Made by a program: the position numbers and the translations under genes
Part shown: positions 1 to 7,875 of the stretch, one piece after another
Numbering within the stretch: position 1 is the stretch's first letter
Layout of the letters: each line of letters begins with the position of its first letter
DNA from: Verrucomicrobiota bacterium
GTDB lineage: Bacteria; Verrucomicrobiota; Verrucomicrobiia; Limisphaerales; AV2
Reading direction: 5' to 3'
Length of the DNA: 11,541 nucleotides
Assembly (NCBI GenBank): GCA_003218935.1
Contig: QHPA01000353.1
Span: forward strand, 1-11,541
The notes under the pieces: model-generated
What the model saw: only the letters and a program-made list of their open reading frames with translations
Database searches by the model: none
Told to the model about the DNA's origin: nothing

Positions 1-2169
1 CAGGGAATTAGGATTGCTCGGCTGATTCAACAATATCTTCTGCCCCGTGCCGAGGTCCACGGTGAACCATTCGAGATTTGCCCCGCCGGCTCCATTCCAC
101 CACAGCAACCGGAATGGATAAATACCGTCCGCCGCCACCACAAAGTCGAAAAACGAATCGGTCGATCCGCGCCCGGTATTAAAAACACCCAGTTGCAGGC
201 CGAATACGTCCGGTGCGCCGGGCGCGACGGACACTTTGAATCCGTCATCGCTGTTCACTCCCATCCGGTAGGCGCCCTGCTTCAACTGAACGTAGGCAGT
301 AACTTCTTCAATGAAAGTATCGAACGCCGCATCGAGCGCGGTGTTATGATTGTTGGCCGCGCTGCCGGGCATTCCGGGGAACTGAGTGTCCGGAATATTG
401 TACGGCGCAGCATTGATATCCCGCCAGTTTCCAATGTCTGCGGGGGTGCCCAACGTGCCGTACGCTGTGCCATTGTTGTTCCAGTTGATCACACTGTTGT
501 AGGCAAAAATGCCGCCCGTCGCCCCGGTCAACTCCGCCGTGTTCGGATAGGGACTGCCCGTCGCCGGGTCAATGTAGCCGTTGGCCGCCTGTTCCTCCGC
601 GTTGACCAGAGAGTTTTCGTCACCGGGCCCGCGTGTCGCATCGAATTGATGCGCCCGCACGTTGAAACCTGGATTTGACGCCGACGCCACTGCATAACTT
701 GCCGGGATGGTCAGATAGGCCGGGATAGTAAAGCTGCGTTGAAAGCTCTGCGCATTCCCGATGGTGTTGGTGAACGTCAAGGTAATGGAATGACTCGAAC
801 CCGCCGCAAAGATGCTCGCGGCTTTGTAGGCGACCGTGGTCGTCGTCCCCGCTTTTGAGACGCCCGGCGTCACGGAATTGCCGTCAAAGGTAAGTCGAAC
901 GGAACTCGAGTTTACTGAAACGCCCGTAGCACCATCCTCCACGAGCAACAGAACACCGCTCGCATTCGGTTCAGCCAATCTGAGATAAGGCACGTCGAGC
1001 GCATTAAAGCGAACCTGATACAGGAACAGACGGTTTTTCCCTTCAGGGGGATTAATATTCACAGTTTCGGGACCGTAGGACGGGCCGACGTAAAGCGTCG
1101 AATTCAACGGCTTCGGAGTGGTTCCGTCCGCCGGGTCTACCCAGATATCTGCCATCCTGACAGCACCTTCATCCCAAGTCTGCCCATCACTGCCGCGATA
1201 AGTGTGAAGTTCATCTCCTGTTCTTGTAATTCGCACCCAGGCGTTGGGATAGGGCGGCGGTGCATTAGGGGTAGTACTGCCGTCAATACTGCTGTCGGTT
1301 CCGTTAGCAGCACCATTCAGAGTCGCTCCATCCCGGACATGTGACTCCCACAGATTGTTTCCAGGCTCTAGAATTGAGGTGAAATTAGCGTTGCGATTGA
1401 AATCCTGGACGGGATTGCCGTGAATGTCCGCGTACCGGCTCGCAGTAGGAACCCTTGGCGGAGTGGCAGCCAGATCACCTGTTTGAGTTGCTGCATTTTC
1501 ACCGACATTCAAGGATTCACGAGCCATTACGCCCGCGCGCGCCCAAGCGCTGGAAAAATCCTGGAATTCGATGCGCGCTTTGACATCAAAGTCACCCGCG
1601 ATTGGCTTGTACACGATGAGGACTTCATCGTAACTTGCCCACTGCCCACTGCCTGCGCTGAAGATGTCAAAGCCGTTCGTGCCGTTCGCAATCACTTTTC
1701 CGGGGATGGCCGGAGTGCCCGATTCAGCCCAGGTATAGCCGGAATCCTTAAAATTGATGGTCGTGGCGGCAATCGTGTTGGGTGGCGTCGCCCGGTCCTG
1801 AACGCCTTGAATCGTAACCGAAGTTGTCGCGTTGGACGCCAGCCCGGTCACCGTGAGCACCACGCATTCGTTGTCAAAAGCGCGGCCATTCGGGGCCGGG
1901 TTCTGGGCAATGTCGATGGAGTTGGCAGGCGGCAATCCAGTCATCAAACTCGCGCCGGCCACGGTAATTCCAGCGGGGAAAGTGTAATTGCCCGGCGTTG
2001 TGGCGGTGGTTTGGTCCACTGGCGCAGAAAACAGAATCGTCACCTGGGTGTCCGTGCCGTGGCGCACCGAGCCGACGGATCTCACAGTCAATTGCGCCTT
2101 GAGCGTCACACTGCTGAAGCCCGTGATCAGGAGCAATGAAGCCAAAATTTTTGCAGCTTGAGTTTTCAT
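1..2169 (-). CDS. Secreted multidomain surface protein (Ig-like, DUF1349-like and PA14-like regions), C-terminus beyond left edge
   Basis: The minus strand is open from the ATG at 2169 to base 1, giving 723 codons with no stop, so only the N-terminal part is here. Residues 1-25 form a signal peptide (KILASLLLITGF core, likely cut after LKA). Residues 27-140 resemble a bacterial Ig-like domain (ILFSAPVDQTTATTPGNYTF). Residues about 155-390 resemble a DUF1349/concanavalin-like domain, with AGDFDVKARIEFQDF followed by WARAGVMARES. Residues about 395-482 look like another Ig-like strand set. Residues about 610-712 resemble a PA14-like sugar- or surface-binding domain (GAYRMGVNSDDGFKV, then YPFRLLWWNGAGGANLEWF). 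Such architectures are common in large secreted Verrucomicrobiota proteins. Substrate and attachment mode are unknown because the C-terminus is missing. No clear Shine-Dalgarno precedes the ATG. Domain names come from recognised motifs, not from a search; the reading frame itself is secure. Confidence 0.85.
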   Translation of the reverse strand, partial: MKTQAAKILASLLLITGFSSVTLKAQLTVRSVGSVRHGTDTQVTILFSAPVDQTTATTPGNYTFPAGITVAGASLMTGLPPANSIDIAQNPAPNGRAFDNECVVLTVTGLASNATTSVTIQGVQDRATPPNTIAATTINFKDSGYTWAESGTPAIPGKVIANGTNGFDIFSAGSGQWASYDEVLIVYKPIAGDFDVKARIEFQDFSSAWARAGVMARESLNVGENAATQTGDLAATPPRVPTASRYADIHGNPVQDFNRNANFTSILEPGNNLWESHVRDGATLNGAANGTDSSIDGSTTPNAPPPYPNAWVRITRTGDELHTYRGSDGQTWDEGAVRMADIWVDPADGTTPKPLNSTLYVGPSYGPETVNINPPEGKNRLFLYQVRFNALDVPYLRLAEPNASGVLLLVEDGATGVSVNSSSVRLTFDGNSVTPGVSKAGTTTTVAYKAASIFAAGSSHSITLTFTNTIGNAQSFQRSFTIPAYLTIPASYAVASASNPGFNVRAHQFDATRGPGDENSLVNAEEQAANGYIDPATGSPYPNTAELTGATGGIFAYNSVINWNNNGTAYGTLGTPADIGNWRDINAAPYNIPDTQFPGMPGSAANNHNTALDAAFDTFIEEVTAYVQLKQGAYRMGVNSDDGFKVSVAPGAPDVFGLQLGVFNTGRGSTDSFFDFVVAADGIYPFRLLWWNGAGGANLEWFTVDLGTGQKILLNQPSNPNSL
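1637..1653. repeat. Short GCCCACT heptanucleotide tandem repeat inside the secreted-protein gene
   Basis: GCCCACT occurs twice in tandem followed by a partial third copy (GCC). On the coding minus strand it reads GGCAGTG and encodes part of SAGSGQWAS (residues about 171-179), a loop inside the DUF1349-like domain. Because 7 is not a multiple of 3, gain or loss of one unit would shift the frame. It is short enough that chance cannot be excluded. Confidence 0.5.
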
Positions 2170-2498
2170 AAGGTTAACGTCAATTGAGGTTCGACTAGGC
2201 GGACGGTGCTGGAATATGACTTCGCACCGGGAGAACTGCAACGCCGCGTACACAAGCTAAATGAGGAGGCCAGTTCTTCGATGCGCAGGTGTTCATCATC
2301 GGAAATCCAACAAACCCAACAAATGAAGCAAATTTCCAAAACTGGCAACAAAAAAAACCAATTTTTCCAGTTTGCCCCGTTTAACCAGCGATTGCCATGG
2401 AAATTGCAGCCGTTTACCCCAAAAACAGCCGGTGTTCCGCAGTTGCGCTGGACGGAGAATTCAGTATCCGCGAGAATCAGGCTATATTAAGCAATTCC
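2170..2498. other. Divergent intergenic region between the secreted-protein gene and the cytochrome-VCBS gene
   Basis: About 330 bp separate two divergently read genes, so promoters for both should lie here. Open frames inside it have low-complexity, family-less translations and are not called as genes. Visible elements are an A-rich tract (2349-2358), a 7-bp inverted repeat (AAACTGG at 2339-2345, CCAGTTT at 2367-2373), a weak minus-strand promoter candidate (2213-2241), and a TATATT at 2483-2488 just before the preferred start of the plus-strand gene. No RNA gene is recognisable. Confidence 0.5.
2213..2241 (-). promoter_or_regulatory. Weak sigma70-like promoter candidate for the secreted-protein gene
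   Basis: On the minus strand TTGCAG (2241-2236) and CATATT (2218-2213) are separated by 17 bp, about 43 bp ahead of the ATG at 2169. The boxes match consensus at 3/6 and 4/6, so support is only spacing and location. Confidence 0.2.
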
Positions 2499-4163
2499 AT
2501 GCTGACTTTGCCTCTCAGCCGAGCCGGCCGAAACTTTAGCCGTTCCCTTGCCGGTGCCGCGCTGGGTTCGCTTTTCTTACTCGGCGGCTCCACCTGTGGC
2601 AGCGGAGACGACCAGGGTCTGGATGTCCGCTCCGCCGCAACGAATTCCGTCAGGACTGCGGTTGCCACAAACAGCCACGGCCAGCCCAAGGCCATCATTC
2701 AACGATCAGAAATCGAACACGGCGCCACTTTGGCGCACATAGTCTGCCAGAGCTGCCATCTTTTTCCCGAACCCGATCTGCTGGACAAGGCGACATGGGA
2801 ACGCGAGGCCCTTCCGCTCATGAGTAAATGGCTCGGCATCTCCAAAATGAATTTGGATCTCCGTCCGGGCCGGAAATACGTGGAGGCTGCCGGGGTGTTC
2901 CCCAGCCTGCCTATTCTCGGGGAACGGTACTGGCAGGCGATTTGCAAGTATTACCTCGACGCCGCTCCGGCGACGCCGCTCGGGCAGCCACCGCATCCCA
3001 CGATTCGCCTGGGTTTGAAAGGATTCAAGGTCACAGCCCCCGAGTATCGTTTCCAGGTTCCCTTGACCACGCTGGTCAAAATTGATCCAGCCAATGGGCA
3101 ATTTTTTCTGGGCGATGCCGGCACTAAGACGCTGAATGTTCTCGACGCGCGAGGCAACATGAAATTCTCAAGGCCGATGGACAGTCCGCCGGTAAGCCTG
3201 GACTTCAAAGGAAATCATTTCTACGCGACGTTAATCGGAAGCGTAACGCCTTCCGATGCCCCCCAAGGGAAGGTCGTTGACTATCGGCGCGCCGGCGAAA
3301 ATTTCGAAGAGAACCTGGCATTAGCCGACCATCTGACGCGCCCTACGGACACGGTTTTTGCCGACCTGAACAACGACGGAAAAGAGGACTTCATTGTTTG
3401 CGGCTTCGGAAATTACCTCGGCCGGTTTTCGTGGTTTGAGAACCTGGGCGGCGACAAATACAAAGAACACATCCTTCTCGACCGTCCCGGCGCAATCAAG
3501 GCGTATGTGTATGACTTCAACCAAGACGGCCTTCCGGACGTCATCGTCATGATGGCCCAGGCGCGCGAAGGGATTTACCTCTTCACGAATAAAGGCAACG
3601 GCCAGTTTGGCATGTCGCCGGTCGCCGAATTTCATCCTGCCTTTGGGAGTACTTATTTTGAATTGGTGGATTTCAATCGCGATGGCTTCGTGGACATTCT
3701 GGCAACCAATGGCGATAACGGCGATTTATACAACTCGCCATTGAAGAACTATCACGGGGTCAGGCTCTATTTGAACGATGGGAAAAACAATTTCCGCCAG
3801 GCGTGGTTCTTTCCACTGAACGGCGCGTATAAAGCAATGGCCGCAGATTTCAATAACGACGGCCGCCTGGACATCGCCGCCATTTCCTTTTACCCGGATT
3901 ATGAACGCTGTCCGGAAGAAAGCTTTGTTTACCTGGAAAACAAGGGCCACCTGGATTTTGAGGCTTATTCCTTTGCGGAAAGTCGGGAGGGTCGCTGGCT
4001 GACGATGGACGTCGGCGATCTGGACGGCGACGGTTACCCGGACATCGTTTTAGGCTCTTTCATTCGCGGTTCCAACAAAGTACCCTCGGCTTTCTCCGAC
4101 CGGTGGGAAAAAATGGGGCCGTCCTTTTTGATCCTCAGGAATACTGTCGGCCGGAAAAAATAA
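2499..4163 (+). CDS. Exported cytochrome c-like / VCBS (FG-GAP) repeat protein
   Basis: Start chosen at the second ATG (2499, 554 aa) because a signal peptide follows directly (basic SRAGRNFSR, then LAGAALGSLFLLGG); the ATG at 2397 would put 34 unlikely residues before it. CQSCH at residues 83-87 is a c-type heme attachment motif. LPLMSKW (Met about 108) is a plausible distal ligand, and the helix YWQAICKYYLDAAP closes a small cytochrome-like domain. Residues about 285-520 hold five calcium loops of VCBS/FG-GAP type: DLNNDGKED (289-297), DFNQDGLPD (339), DFNRDGFVD (391), DFNNDGRLD (450), DLDGDGYPD (507), consistent with a beta-propeller. Heme attachment implies a periplasmic or surface location. 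An electron-transfer or redox role is inference; the substrate is unknown. The loop order parallels the 422-aa protein at 9255-10523, suggesting paralogy. No Shine-Dalgarno is visible at either ATG. It converges on the UnbV gene. Confidence 0.85.
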   Translation: MLTLPLSRAGRNFSRSLAGAALGSLFLLGGSTCGSGDDQGLDVRSAATNSVRTAVATNSHGQPKAIIQRSEIEHGATLAHIVCQSCHLFPEPDLLDKATWEREALPLMSKWLGISKMNLDLRPGRKYVEAAGVFPSLPILGERYWQAICKYYLDAAPATPLGQPPHPTIRLGLKGFKVTAPEYRFQVPLTTLVKIDPANGQFFLGDAGTKTLNVLDARGNMKFSRPMDSPPVSLDFKGNHFYATLIGSVTPSDAPQGKVVDYRRAGENFEENLALADHLTRPTDTVFADLNNDGKEDFIVCGFGNYLGRFSWFENLGGDKYKEHILLDRPGAIKAYVYDFNQDGLPDVIVMMAQAREGIYLFTNKGNGQFGMSPVAEFHPAFGSTYFELVDFNRDGFVDILATNGDNGDLYNSPLKNYHGVRLYLNDGKNNFRQAWFFPLNGAYKAMAADFNNDGRLDIAAISFYPDYERCPEESFVYLENKGHLDFEAYSFAESREGRWLTMDVGDLDGDGYPDIVLGSFIRGSNKVPSAFSDRWEKMGPSFLILRNTVGRKK

Positions 4164-4164
4164 T

Positions 4165-4317
4165 TCATTTGCGAACGAGTTTCACTTTCCCGCCAGTATC
4201 AGCTTCAACTTCTCTCGCGCCTTCAGGAATGTCGCCGGTTGTTACTCGGCCCCCAGGCCAGCGGATTTGAATGGCGGTGGGCGGTTCGGGAATGCCGAGC
4301 ACTTCGATGGCGCTGTC
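4165..4317 (-). pseudogene. Out-of-frame C-terminal remnant of the UnbV-type gene
   Basis: Directly downstream of residue G1160 of the 1190-aa FG-GAP/UnbV protein, the adjacent minus-strand frame encodes 50 residues beginning DSAIEVLGIPEPPTAIQIRW and ending KVKLVRK, stop TGA at 4167-4165. This matches the expected end of an ASPIC/UnbV domain: it aligns with DDPMRVFAAG..LRIEVSW in the same protein's first UnbV domain. In contrast, the frame actually read yields an arginine/histidine-rich tail (from QRHRSARHSR) with no family character. The segment is therefore the original C-terminus cut off by a frame-shifting deletion near 4316-4320, or by an assembly error there. Its stop lies one base from the TAA of the convergent gene. 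Confidence 0.8.
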
Positions 4318-7300
4318 CTGCCGGGTTGCCCGTCGGCCCCTTCAACCGCACCCGCAACCCCGGCTTGCCTCCCACGTTGTGATACAGCTTCGTCTCCGCT
4401 CCGTTCTGCGTCACCACCAGGTCAATGCGCCCATCCCCGTCATAGTCGCACAACGCGGCCCCACGCTGTTCCCCATACACCTTCACCCCGCTCTCCTGTC
4501 CAGCCACCGCTGTCAGATTGCCTCTGCCGTCCCCTTTCAACCACAAGCCCCGCCCCGCATCACAGCGCGAACTCTCCGCGTTCACCGCAAAGAAATTCTG
4601 GCTCAAAAACACATCCTCCTTCCCGTCCCCGTCGTAATCCCCCACGCACACCGCGAAGGCCGGCGCCAACTGCGCCTCCAGTGGCAACGCCCTCCCTTCA
4701 AAGTGATCGCCCCGGTTCAGGAAAATCATCGATTGCAAGGTGTTCACTTCCACTACCCCCATCGATTTCAGTTTGTCGCCGTAAATCTCTTGGAGGCTCG
4801 CCTTGCCGTAGGCGGCATAGCTCGGGTATTTCTCTTTCACCCACGGCAGCGCCGCTCCCACCGCCCGCAATCCGCGCTCGGGCACTTCCTGCTTCATCGC
4901 CTCATCATAGTAGGCCTCGATCACATCCACCGCCCCGTTGCCGGCCAGGTCCCCGTAGTAAATCCTCCGCGGATGCTCCCGGCTCGTGCGATACTGGCTG
5001 TTCAATCCCCAGTTGCTCCCCACAATATCCATGCGCCCGTCGCCGTCGAAGTCCCCCACGTTCACTCCATTCCACCAGCCCACATACCGGTCCATACCCA
5101 GGTCCTTCGTCACCTCCTTGAATCTGCCTCCCTCATTGTGGAACACTTTGATCGGCCCCCATTCGCAGGCCAACACCAGGTCGGGCTTCCCGTCCCCGTC
5201 CAGATCGCTGAACAGCGCCCCGCTGACCAATCCCACCTTCTGCAAGCGCTGCTGAACGATCAAGCGACCCGCTTGGTTCTTCAGCAACAGCGAATCGCTC
5301 GGCTCAGGGTAGCGGCCCCCCAGCACTCGAGCGCCCACAAACAAATCCAGTTGCCCGTCCCCATCCACATCCCCCAGCGCCAGTGGCCCCGCACTGAATC
5401 CTTGGCCCGGCACACTCTCCGCGCTCACCTTCTGCCTGGCTTCATAAATGCGCACGCATCCCCCGTTGGTCAAGCCGTCCTCGTAGTTCGCCGAACCCAC
5501 CCACAACCCCGATTCCGTCCCTAACACCGCCGTCTGGTCCCGCGTCACCACCTTCTCAAAGGGCGCTCCGGCCCACGGCTTGAACCCGCCCCGGCCATCG
5601 TTGCGGTACACCGCCAGTTTACCCCCGCGCCCGCTGCCAATGAACAAATCCTCCCACCCATCCCCGTCCAGGTCATACCACCCCACACCCGGCCCCAACT
5701 GGCTCAGTTTCCTGGGCAACAACGGCTGCCGTTCAAAATCATTGTACGGCTCCTCGTGGTGGACATGGCCGATCAACCCGCTCACCTCTTCAAACACCGG
5801 CTTCCTTTCGGAGTTGGAAGTTGGAAGCTGAGTTTCTTTGGAGCTTGGAGCTTGGAGCTTGGAGCTTGCAGGTTCCGCTCCCCCCTCCTCGAGTTCATAA
5901 AGCCGGTTGGCCTTCACCCCGTTGACCACGCTCCGTTTCCCGCTGCGCCAGCTCACTTCAATCCGCAGCTCATTGGTCAGACTCCCCGCCGCGAACACCC
6001 GCATCGGATCATCACTGCTCAAATACCTGCCCCCGCAGATCATCTCCTGGCTCTGCATCGGCACCGCTCCCCCATACACCCGGACCTTCGCTCCGATCCC
6101 CCGCGTGTTGGGTGGCTGGCCCTTCAGCCGCACCGCCACCCGCGGCGCATTGCTCTCGTTGCGGTAAAGGCCCGCCGCCCCGTTCAAATTGTTCACCACC
6201 ACATCCAGGTCTCCGTCCCCGTCCAGGTCCGCCAGACACATGCCGTGCGACACACCTCGCGAGTCAAAGCCCCACGCAGCGCTGACGTCTTCAAAAATCA
6301 AATTACCTCGATTGCGAAAAGCCGCTTTGGGAGTGTCGAGGCGTGGAAACAGCTTGCGCAGCTTCAGTTGTTCGGCGATTGACAGTTTGCTCTGCGCCTT
6401 CATCTGGTCCATTCGCTCGGCGACGTCCGCGTTCATCATCTCCAATTCATGGCCGGTTGTAATGAGCAGGTCTTCGTACCCGTCCAGATCCACATCGAGA
6501 AAAACCGGCGTCCAGGACCATTCGGACGCCTGTACGCCGCAGAAGTGCGCGACCTCCGCGTAGGTGCCGTCGCCGCGATTCAGGAAAAGGGTGTTGTGCG
6601 AGTACTGTGGACGGTCGTCGATCGCGCCGATGCCCGAAGACGTGAGCGGGAGATCGCGCACCTGGAGCTGGCGTTTCGCGTGGCTGCGGCTGAGCATGTC
6701 CAACACGATGAATTCGTCCCGGCCGTCCCGATTCAGGTCCGCAAAGTCGATCCCCATCGAAAACATGCTCGTCTGGCGCAGCGCCAGCCTGTTCATGGCG
6801 CGAAACTTTCCTTTGCCATCGTTGATCCAGATACGATCTTCGCTGGCAAAATCATTGCAGAGATAAATGTCCGGCGCGCCATCGTCGTTGATGTCGCGAA
6901 ACATCACAGACAGTCCCCAGTCGTAAGGCGGTTCCTTCAGAGGCTTTCCCTCTTCGTCAAGAAACGTTCCGTCGGTAAACGAAACAGGAGTGAACTTCCC
7001 GCCACCTTCGTTGCGCAAAAGCACATCAGCTTCGCCGTGTTCTTCGATTTTTCCGTTTTCGCTCAACGTAAACCGCCCAATCAAATCCGGCTCAGTAACC
7101 GATCGACCATTGACGCTCAAGATGACTGGCTTTCCGTTGACCGTTTCACCGTGCAAATGGGTTTGAGGGTGATCTCTGATGGTGTCCGCGCGGTAATTGG
7201 CGATATAAAGGTCCAGATCGCCGTCGCCATCAATGTCGGCCAGCGCCAGGGACATACCGGCCTTGCCCGGATTGAGCGGTGGCCGCAGTTCGGTGAAATG

Positions 7301-7795
7301 CCCTTTGCCATCGTTGAGAAAAACGCGCGTTCCTCCGCCCACCGAGTTCACGATCAGGTCCAGATCACCATCGCCGTCAATGTCAGCAAACGCGGCGCCG
7401 GTGGCATCCAGGTCCGCACAGCCCACGCCGGCCTTGTCAGTGATGTCCTCAAACTTCCAATTGCCCAGATTCCGATAAAGCGCGTTCGGGCCGTCCAGCC
7501 GACAGAAGTAAAGATCAACCAAACCGTCGCCGTCCACATCGCCCGCCGCCACGCCGGAACCGTTCAGGTAAATCTGGTTGGTGACGTAACGTTCGACGGC
7601 GAGATGGTTCGTGAAGAAAATCCCTGTCGTGGCGGGAGGCAACTGAACGAAACCCGGCTTGCCTGTGGAAGGAACTTGAAGCGGCGCGCTTCGAAATCCA
7701 CTGCCGCTTTCCCCGCCGTGAGCCCAAAGCAGGATGCGAAGAAACAAACAACAGCCCGCGAACAGGAAACCGGGAGCCTTGAAGCGAAACGTCAT
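4223..7795 (-). CDS. Large two-module FG-GAP/VCBS repeat protein with ASPIC/UnbV domain (CRTAC1-type), C-terminus frameshifted
   Basis: 1190 aa, exported: a hydrophobic N-terminus (residues 8-26, FLFAGCCLFLRILLWAHGG) acts as signal; LFAGC is a near-lipobox. Module 1 (about 60-640) has calcium loops at 86, 138, 187, 301, 353, 434 and 523 (such as DIDGDGDLD), then a full ASPIC/UnbV domain (about 552-637, RVAVRLKGQPPNTRGIGAKV). A linker (640-664) is encoded by a 7-bp repeat. Module 2 (about 666-1145) has loops at 708, 809, 864, 915, 1053 and 1117, a degenerate one at 949, and the start of a second UnbV domain (GLRVRLKGPTGNPAG, 1146-1160). There the frame is lost, leaving a 30-residue nonsense tail; restored it would be roughly 1240 aa. 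FG-GAP loops bind calcium in integrin-like propellers; the ligand is unknown. It is the last gene of the operon, 80 bp after the TPR gene. The start has GGA 5 bp upstream. Confidence 0.88.
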   Translation of the reverse strand: MTFRFKAPGFLFAGCCLFLRILLWAHGGESGSGFRSAPLQVPSTGKPGFVQLPPATTGIFFTNHLAVERYVTNQIYLNGSGVAAGDVDGDGLVDLYFCRLDGPNALYRNLGNWKFEDITDKAGVGCADLDATGAAFADIDGDGDLDLIVNSVGGGTRVFLNDGKGHFTELRPPLNPGKAGMSLALADIDGDGDLDLYIANYRADTIRDHPQTHLHGETVNGKPVILSVNGRSVTEPDLIGRFTLSENGKIEEHGEADVLLRNEGGGKFTPVSFTDGTFLDEEGKPLKEPPYDWGLSVMFRDINDDGAPDIYLCNDFASEDRIWINDGKGKFRAMNRLALRQTSMFSMGIDFADLNRDGRDEFIVLDMLSRSHAKRQLQVRDLPLTSSGIGAIDDRPQYSHNTLFLNRGDGTYAEVAHFCGVQASEWSWTPVFLDVDLDGYEDLLITTGHELEMMNADVAERMDQMKAQSKLSIAEQLKLRKLFPRLDTPKAAFRNRGNLIFEDVSAAWGFDSRGVSHGMCLADLDGDGDLDVVVNNLNGAAGLYRNESNAPRVAVRLKGQPPNTRGIGAKVRVYGGAVPMQSQEMICGGRYLSSDDPMRVFAAGSLTNELRIEVSWRSGKRSVVNGVKANRLYELEEGGAEPASSKLQAPSSKETQLPTSNSERKPVFEEVSGLIGHVHHEEPYNDFERQPLLPRKLSQLGPGVGWYDLDGDGWEDLFIGSGRGGKLAVYRNDGRGGFKPWAGAPFEKVVTRDQTAVLGTESGLWVGSANYEDGLTNGGCVRIYEARQKVSAESVPGQGFSAGPLALGDVDGDGQLDLFVGARVLGGRYPEPSDSLLLKNQAGRLIVQQRLQKVGLVSGALFSDLDGDGKPDLVLACEWGPIKVFHNEGGRFKEVTKDLGMDRYVGWWNGVNVGDFDGDGRMDIVGSNWGLNSQYRTSREHPRRIYYGDLAGNGAVDVIEAYYDEAMKQEVPERGLRAVGAALPWVKEKYPSYAAYGKASLQEIYGDKLKSMGVVEVNTLQSMIFLNRGDHFEGRALPLEAQLAPAFAVCVGDYDGDGKEDVFLSQNFFAVNAESSRCDAGRGLWLKGDGRGNLTAVAGQESGVKVYGEQRGAALCDYDGDGRIDLVVTQNGAETKLYHNVGGKPGLRVRLKGPTGNPAGQRHRSARHSRTAHRHSNPLAWGPSNNRRHS
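5814..5872. repeat. Heptanucleotide microsatellite (TTGGAGC)4 with related TTGGAAG copies
   Basis: TTGGAGC is repeated four times exactly at 5838-5865, followed by the variant TTGCAGG (5866-5872) and preceded by two copies of TTGGAAG (5814-5827). On the coding strand (GCTCCAA)n encodes the linker SSKLQAPSSK between the first UnbV domain and the second propeller module. The unit length is not a multiple of three, so each unit gained or lost changes the reading frame. Confidence 0.9.
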
Positions 7796-7875
7796 TCCAG
7801 GATCGAGGTCAAAACCAGTTCACGGCCTGACTACTGACGCGCGAACCTATAAGCAGGTCCGTTGGCAAGCAAGAT

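Noticed and set aside
193..678. 161-codon plus-strand open frame
   Set aside because: Antisense to the secreted protein running off the left edge, which has a signal peptide and recognisable domains.
1420..2139. 239-codon plus-strand open frame
   Set aside because: Arg/His-rich antisense shadow of the N-terminal half of the secreted protein.
2206..2490. 94-codon plus-strand open frame in the divergent intergenic region
   Set aside because: No family resemblance, Gln/Lys/Ser low complexity, and it overlaps the likely promoter and leader.
4271..5524. 417-codon plus-strand open frame, plus an overlapping 284-codon one
   Set aside because: Pro/His/Arg/Ser-rich low-complexity translations, antisense to the second module of the UnbV protein; an effect of its GGG-rich coding strand.
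5814..5872. CRISPR-like array
   Set aside because: The repeats are contiguous 7-mers without spacers and lie inside a coding frame.
6449..7837. 462-codon plus-strand open frame antisense to the UnbV gene
   Set aside because: Its translation has no domain character, and it mirrors the calcium-loop codons of the real gene, whose GAC/GGC repeats leave the antisense frame open. The minus-strand reading is unmistakably FG-GAP/UnbV.
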